Below, one piece after another: positions 59,087-64,000 of a stretch of 64,000 bases of DNA. The DNA is taken from contig JALGZR010000025.1 of assembly GCA_025774805.1 (NCBI GenBank), forward strand, positions 1 to 64,000, written 5' to 3'. Position 1 is the first letter of the stretch; every line of letters begins with the position of its first letter. Under the pieces are notes generated by a model. The model worked only from the letters and a program-made list of their open reading frames with translations, had not been told where the DNA came from and did not search any database. A program made the translations under genes and the position numbers. The DNA comes from a bacterium (GTDB taxonomy: Bacteria > ARS69).

Positions 59087-59243
59087 CGGACTCTCCCTTC
59101 GCCGCCGGCTTTCGCTTCAGTTGACGGATGCTGTTCGATCGGCAGTCGGGGCAGGACCGCTCCTTGTCCTCGTCTTTGCGCACCTCGTTCTCGTACTCGT
59201 GGCCGCACGCCATGCACCGGAACAGCCAGATCGTGGCATCCAT
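59067..59243 (-). CDS. Small zinc-ribbon protein within the hdr operon (58 aa, absent from ORF track)
   Basis: The frame encodes MDATIWLFRCMACGHEYENE, then 'DKERSCPDCRSNSIRQLKRK' and a basic tail. Two CxxC pairs 22 residues apart form a zinc-ribbon or rubredoxin-like knuckle. GAGGA lies 6 nt before the ATG. It sits 18 nt after the hdrA stop and overlaps the hdrCB start by 20 nt, so it is translated within the operon. Similar small zinc-ribbon proteins are known beside Hdr-like clusters, but no role is established; cluster assembly or electron relay are guesses. It was missed by the track only because it is under the length cut-off. Confidence 0.85.
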   Translation of the reverse strand: MDATIWLFRCMACGHEYENEVRKDEDKERSCPDCRSNSIRQLKRKPAAKGESDARTEA

Positions 59244-59261
59244 CGCTTGTCCTCTGTTCGC

Positions 59262-62200
59262 TCAGGACGGGGTCGCCGTCTTCGTCTTCGCCTTTGCCCT
59301 CGTCTTCCGAACTTTGGGTTTCAGCGCCTCCATCGAGTGCTCGATCTCCTCGGGCGCGACGGTCTTCCGGAGCTCTTCCATTCGCCGCATGACCTCCGCG
59401 AACTTCTGGCCCTCGGCCGCGCTGATCCACTCGAGCTGGAGTCGCTCGGGCCGAACACCGGCCCTCTCCAGCTTGCCCCAGAGCTTCTGGACCCGCTTCA
59501 CCGTCTGGCGGTTCGCGTTGATGTAGTGGCAGTCCGAATAGTGGCACCCGGACACCAGCACGACCGGCGCGCCGCACCGGAAGGCCTCCAAGACCATCTC
59601 CTCGGAGACGCGCCCGGAGCACATCGTCCGGATCAGGTGGGCGGTCGCCGGGTACTGGAGACGCGAGATGCCGGCCATGTCGGCGCCGGCGTACGAGCAC
59701 CAGTTGCACGCGAACACCACGACCTTTTCCGCGGGCCGGGACTCCAGCATCGCCCGGACCTGAGCCAGCAGCTGATCGTCGCTGAAGTGCAGCATGGTGA
59801 TCGCGCCGAACTGACACGCGGCCCCGCAGGTGCCGCAGCCGGCGCAGAGGGCCTCCACGATCTCGGGCGTGGTCTTCTTCTCCCATTGGATCGCGCTGTA
59901 GGGGCAGACGCCCGCGCAGATGCCGCACATCTGACACGGATCGGGGTCGAGGCGGGCGATCGCCGGATGTTGTTTCGCCTTTTCGTGGGACAGGAATACC
60001 GCGGCCTTGGCCGCCGCCGCCGACGCCTGCGCGACGGAGTCCACGATGTCCTTCGGTCCCTGGGCCGTTCCGGCGACGAACACGCCTTCGACGGTCGTCT
60101 CCACCGGAGCGAGCTCGGGGTGGCGCTCCATGAAGAAGCCGTCCAGACCCACGCTCGCCTTGAGCATGACGTGGAGTCGATCCGTATCGGGTTGGAGCGG
60201 CCTCATTCCCACGCTCAGGACGACGAGATCGGTTTGGACCTCGATGCGGCGCCGGAGCAGGTCGTCGAAGCAGCGCACCGCGCCGACCCGATCCTCGCCG
60301 ATGATCTCGGGCTTCTCGCCGTCCGGGATCCGCACGAAGAGCACGCCCATGCCGCGGGCCCGGCGGTACATCTCCTCGGCGCCGGAGGAGATCGTCCGGA
60401 TGCCCCGGTGGAAGACGGTGACGTCCACCCCCTGCTCCCGCAGCTGGATGGCCTGCTTGATCGCGGTCGGGCAGCAGTAGCGCGAACAGCCCCGATGGCT
60501 TTCGAGATCGCGCGACCCGACGCAGAGAATGAAGGACGCGCTCTGCGGGCCCTGGCCGTCGGCGTGCGGCAGCTTCTTGTCGAAGAGTGCTTTCTCGAGC
60601 TCCGCGCTCGTGACGACGTTGGGAAGCTCCCCGTAGCCGTACTCACCGGTGGGGTCGTGGAGGTCGGCTCCCAGGGCGAGCACGATCGCTCCCACGCGCA
60701 GCGAGTCGGCCTTTCCGTTCGTCAGGGTGACGTCGAAGTTGCCGACGTATCCGCTGACGTCATCGACCTCGGTTCCCAACAGGATCTTCGCTCCGCTCGC
60801 CTTCAGGCGCTCGATCTTCTCCGCCAGAACCTCGGCTGCGGGGCGCATCGTGGGGTACAGGAGCATCAGGCTCTCTCCCGCCAGCCGCCCGCCGAGCCGG
60901 TCCGTCTTCTCGACGAGCGTCACGGGGAAGCCCTGCTCCGCCAGGTCGGTCGCGGCCTGGATGCCGGCGATGCCGCCGCCGATGACGAGGGCCTCACGGG
61001 TCATGGGAACCTCACGCTCCTCGAGCGGATCGAGACGCGCGGCCCGGGCCACGCCCATGCGCAGCAGGGACTTCGCCTTCTCCTGGGCCTCGGCCGCCTC
61101 CTTGACGTGGACCCACGAGCACTGGTCGCGGATGTTCACCATCTCGAGGAGATAGGGATTCATCCCGATTCGACTCAGCGTCTCGCGGAAGACCGGTTCG
61201 TGGGTGCGGGGGGTGCACGCCGCGACGACCAGACGGTTGAGTCGGTGCTCCCGGACGATCTCCGCGATCTGATCCTGCCCGGTGGACGAGCAGGAGAAGA
61301 GATCCGTGTCGGCGACCACGACGTCGGGAAGTGACTCCGCGTAGGTCGCGAGCTCCTTGACGTCCAGGAGGCCGGCGATGTTCACCCCGCAGTGGCAGAC
61401 CACCACGCCCACCCGGGGCGGGCCCGACACGTCGATCGGCTCGACGGGCTCCGTCTCCTCGGGAGCGCGGTGTCCCGTCAGGTACAGGGCCGCCCGGGAC
61501 GCTGCAGCGGAAGCCTGGGCGACGGCATCGGGAATCACCTGCGGACCCACGGCGCTGCCGCACACGTACACGCCTTCGCGGGAGGTCTCCACGGCCGACA
61601 GGGCCGGATCACTCGGCTGAATGAACCCGTAGGTGTCGGTCTCGATGCCCAGGATCTCCGCGAGGGCGACGGCCTGGTCGCTGGGTGCGGCGGCCACCGA
61701 GAGCACCACGAGATCGGCCGGGATCCGCCTCAGCTCGTGACCGAGCGTGTCCTCCACAAAGACCTCGAGCGTATCGGTCTCGATGTCGCACTCGACCTTC
61801 GCGGGACGGCCGCGGACGTACTGGGCGCTCTTCTCGTCGCGGGAGCGCTGGACGAACTGGTCGAACCCCTTCCCGAACGCGCGGAGATCCGTGTAGAGGA
61901 TCGTCACGTCCTCCACGTCGGGATCGTGCTCACGCAGGAGGAGGGAGTCCTTCACCGCGTTCATGCAGCAGAATCGGCTGCAGTAGGGCCGGCCGCCCTC
62001 TCCCCGGGCGCCCACGCACTGGACGAACACGACGCGTCGTGGCGTGCGCTGATCCGAGGGGCGCACGACGTGACCGCCCGTCGAGCCGGCCGGACTCAAC
62101 ATACGCTCCAGCTCCAGACTGGTCACCACGTTGGGGAAGCGGCCGTAGCCGTAGTTGCCCAGCTTGCGGGCGTCGAACTCCTGGAAGCCGACGGCGACGA

Positions 62201-62807
62201 GAACGGACCCGACGGTCCGTTCCGTCTCCTCACCGGGATCGTCGAAGTCGATCGCGTCGATGTCGCAGACCGCCATGCATCGGTCGCAGACCAGGATCTT
62301 GTCGTTGAGACACAGGTCCCGATCGATGGCGTAGGTGGCGGGAACCGACTGAGGGAAGGGGCGGTAGATCGCTTTCCGGGCTTTGAGCCCGAGATCGAAC
62401 TCGTTTCCCGACACCTGGGGACATGCGTCGACGCAGAGACCACACCCGGTACAGAGGTCTTCCCGCACGTAGCGCGGGTGCCGGCGTACGCGAACCCGAA
62501 AACGTCCGGGCTCTCCTTCGCAGCCCACGACCTCGGCGTTGCTCAGGACCTCGATCAACGGATGCCGACCGGCATCCAGGGCCTTGGGCCCCAGGATTCA
62601 GATCGAACAGTCCATGGTGGGGAACGTCTTGTCGAGCTGGGCCATGCGCCCGCCCAACGACGGAGACTTCTCCACCAGAGTCACCGGGATACGGGCGTTC
62701 GCCAGATCCAGAGCCGCCTGGATGCCCGCGATTCCGCCCCCGATGACGAGGGCCCTGGTCTCGCTCGCCGGATGGGTCGAGCTCTCCCCTCCTTTTCCGG
62801 CGACCAT
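59262..62807 (-). CDS. hdrA: Selenocysteine-containing HdrA (duplicated HdrA core) fused to MvhD
   Basis: The track splits this gene into 62598-62822 and 59262-62558 because of an in-frame TGA at 62600-62598. Read as selenocysteine it gives 1181 residues from ATG 62807 (GGAGGAGGG upstream). Residues 18-75 are an FAD domain ([18 protein letters not shown]) ending MDCSI[16 protein letters not shown], where HdrA normally has MDCSIC. Then come [4Fe-4S] cysteines ([12 protein letters not shown]) and a second, complete HdrA unit ([33 protein letters not shown]). Two ferredoxin motifs follow ([24 protein letters not shown]), and a C-terminal MvhD module ([26 protein letters not shown]). HdrA is the flavin-bifurcating subunit; MvhD links it to electron donors. 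It follows korC by 1 nt. Confidence 0.87.
62560..62577 (-). promoter_or_regulatory. Bacterial SECIS-like hairpin after the hdrA UGA
   Basis: On the mRNA, GGAUGCC-GGUC-GGCAUCC forms a perfect 7-bp stem with a GGUC apical loop. The stem starts 21 nt and the loop 28 nt after the UGA. Bacterial SECIS elements need an apical loop with guanines about 16-37 nt downstream of UGA, and E. coli fdhF also exposes GGUC. A competing GGGCC/GGCCC hairpin could form between UGA and this stem. Confidence 0.7.
62598..62600 (-). other. In-frame UGA read as selenocysteine (residue 70 of HdrA)
   Basis: The codon replaces the second Cys of the conserved CxxC in 'DCSIC'. The frame continues with family sequence on both sides. 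Confidence 0.78.
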
Positions 62808-62808
62808 G

Positions 62809-63432
62809 TCACCCTCCTCCAAGGGTGCGGCCGGCCGCGGACCGGGCGGGTTCCCGCCCGTCCGACAACCATGGCCGCGTCCACGGTTCTCGGTCTCGTT
62901 GCTCCTGCTGATAGTGATCCCAGCCGGCGTCGAAGGCCTTCCGATTCAACTCCACCGTTCCGGCCGGAACGGAGGCTTCCACCGCCGCGCGCATCTGTCC
63001 ACGCGTGACGAATCCCGTGACCGCCGCGAAGAACCCCAGCATCACGATGTTCTGTACGATGGTGCGCCCGAGGTTCTCGGCGATGCGCGTGGACGGGACC
63101 CCGAACTTCGTGCGCGTCTCTCCCGCCGGATCTACGAGGTCCTGCTCGTAGACCAGGATTCCGTCCGAGCGGAGCTCGTGCCGGTACTTGTCGTACCCCT
63201 CCGCCGACATGGCCACGAGCACGTGGGGACGACGCGCGTACGGGTACAGGATCTCGTCCTCGCTCAGGACCAGCGTGGCGCTGCACGAGGACCCCCGGGC
63301 CTCGGGACCGAAGCTCTGGATCATCGTGGCCTGGTGCCCGGCCTCGATCGCGTAGGCGCGCCCGACGACGTAGCCGCACATGACGACGCCCTGTCCGCCG
63401 AAGCCGGTGATCCGAATCTCAGTCCGGGGCAC
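62809..63432 (-). CDS. korC: 2-oxoacid:ferredoxin oxidoreductase gamma subunit
   Basis: The 207-residue protein matches the gamma subunit of 2-oxoglutarate/2-oxoacid:ferredoxin oxidoreductases: '[20 protein letters not shown]', '[21 protein letters not shown]', '[25 protein letters not shown]' and '[21 protein letters not shown]'. The complex makes CO2, acyl-CoA and reduced ferredoxin from a 2-oxoacid and CoA. The start is GTG 63432, overlapping the beta-subunit gene by 14 nt. The next gene, hdrA, starts 1 nt after its stop, so ferredoxin production and Hdr are encoded together. Substrate specificity (2-oxoglutarate versus branched or aryl oxoacids) cannot be read. Confidence 0.9.
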   Translation of the reverse strand: MPRTEIRITGFGGQGVVMCGYVVGRAYAIEAGHQATMIQSFGPEARGSSCSATLVLSEDEILYPYARRPHVLVAMSAEGYDKYRHELRSDGILVYEQDLVDPAGETRTKFGVPSTRIAENLGRTIVQNIVMLGFFAAVTGFVTRGQMRAAVEASVPAGTVELNRKAFDAGWDHYQQEQRDREPWTRPWLSDGREPARSAAGRTLGGG

Positions 63433-64000
63433 GGATCCATCCTCCCTCTTCGGACATGGGAACGTACTTGTCTCCGAGAACGCGTCCGTAGTGATCGTGC
63501 ATCATGTCGAGGAACGTGGGCCGCTCCTCGTCCACGAACTTGCCGCAGACGATCGGACCCTGGAAGTCGATGTCCATGTTCCGTGTGTCGGCGCCGTGTC
63601 GGATCTCCGAGTTCTCGTAGTAGTACTGCAGCAGGTCGTACCCCGAGCCCAGCTTGTTGAGCCGCGCGTAGAGGGTGGAGCAGGGGGCGATGACCTCGAC
63701 GAAGCGGAAACCCTTGCGTTGGATGGCCTCCTGGAACGACTTCGTGAGTCGTCGCACGTGGAGACAGGTCCAGCGCGCCACGTACGTGGCCCCCGAGCTC
63801 GCGGCGAGATAAGGCAGGCTGAACGGCCGCTCGAAGTTTCCGAACGGCATCGTGGACGAGCGGGCGTTCACCGGCGTCGTCGGCGCGTTCTGTCCGCCCG
63901 TCATTCCGTAGATGAAGTTGTTCACCAGGACGATCAGGAGATCCATGTTGCGGCGCGCGGCGTGAATGAAGTGGTTGCCGCCGATACCGACCAGATCGCC
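63419..64000 (-). CDS. korB: 2-oxoacid:ferredoxin oxidoreductase beta subunit (N-terminus beyond window)
   Basis: The frame is open to the window edge (GDLVGIGGNHFIHAARRN then MDLLIVLVNNFIYGMTGGQ), so the track's ATG at 63946 is internal. The visible 193 residues contain the end of the thiamine-pyrophosphate region (NNFIYGMTGGQNAPTTP) and the conserved 'FVEVIAPCSTLYARLNKLGSG'. The N-terminal cluster cysteines and the GDG motif lie outside. The alpha subunit should be encoded further upstream on this strand. With korC it forms the ferredoxin-reducing complex next to Hdr. Confidence 0.9.
   Translation of the reverse strand, partial: GDLVGIGGNHFIHAARRNMDLLIVLVNNFIYGMTGGQNAPTTPVNARSSTMPFGNFERPFSLPYLAASSGATYVARWTCLHVRRLTKSFQEAIQRKGFRFVEVIAPCSTLYARLNKLGSGYDLLQYYYENSEIRHGADTRNMDIDFQGPIVCGKFVDEERPTFLDMMHDHYGRVLGDKYVPMSEEGGWIRAPD

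Noticed and set aside
59262-62600. HdrA as a pseudogene split by a nonsense codon, with TTG 62558 as a new start
   Set aside because: The TGA sits exactly on a conserved Cys, coding similarity is continuous across it, and a SECIS-like hairpin follows; recoding explains all three.
1-64000. tRNA, rRNA, riboswitch or phage genes
   Set aside because: I looked in the gene-free stretches on both strands and saw no cloverleaf, ribosomal or known riboswitch core; a covariance-model scan would be needed to exclude them formally.

Overview
The window is 64 kb of G+C-rich bacterial DNA (roughly two thirds G+C by eye). I see no rRNA, tRNA, CRISPR array or phage block. Five secreted proteins end in a FlgD-like / T9SS-like C-terminal domain of the '..GVYFYRL.AG..' type: a metallophosphatase, an M36 protease, a subtilisin, a choice-of-anchor protein and a C25 gingipain-like protease. 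Together with a bactofilin, Hdr/Kor modules and a Stn/Nfn-like locus, this suggests an FCB-group bacterium of the Candidatus Eisenbacteria / Latescibacterota / Krumholzibacteriota kind with strong anaerobic metabolism. That placement is inference from protein style, not from a marker gene.

Layout. 1-6.0 kb: an RND efflux operon (TolC-like 3' end, adaptor, permease) and an SRPBCC protein. 6.1-13.2 kb: a HAD phosphatase broken by an amber codon, an O-methyltransferase, and divergent secreted metallophosphatase and M36 protease. 13.5-19 kb: a glycosyltransferase, a membrane M28 peptidase, a small membrane protein, a VanY-like M15 peptidase and a subtilisin. 19.4-21.9 kb: a coupled arsenosugar-type set (CMD-family protein, radical SAM ArsS, M19 dipeptidase). 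22-29.3 kb: DUF99, a sulfatase, a CopA ATPase, and a LytS/LytTR two-component pair whose regulator is frameshifted. 29.4-35.7 kb: a NADH/ferredoxin/NADP-type flavin complex made of fused proteins (NuoE-NuoF, NuoG-NfnA) plus a damaged NfnB. 36-42.4 kb: an MBL-TPR protein, a GT39-TPR glycosyltransferase, bactofilin and an OPT transporter. 42.5-46.9 kb: an EgtD-like methyltransferase translationally coupled to a molybdopterin oxidoreductase-cysteine desulfurase fusion, matching the metallopterin-dependent route to ergothioneine. 47-57.4 kb: a serpin relic, DUF2914, an M29 aminopeptidase, a PHP phosphatase and secreted proteins. 57.6-64 kb: an operon on the minus strand reading korB (partial), korC, hdrA, zinc ribbon, hdrCB.

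Two points stand out. First, the HdrA gene is split in the ORF track by an in-frame TGA that falls exactly where the second Cys of the family's 'MDCSxC' motif belongs. A perfect 7-bp hairpin with a GGUC apical loop starts 21 nt after the TGA. I read this as a 1181-residue selenoprotein with a bacterial SECIS element. Second, a family of at least twelve intergenic palindromic elements (two full 182-bp copies, one 70-bp palindrome and nine half or decayed copies) has ends that read CTAGCCTGCATTTCTCACC. In seven copies the element end itself forms the stop codon of the adjacent gene.

The three damaged genes (HAD, LytTR regulator, NfnB) could be real decay or assembly errors; raw reads would decide.
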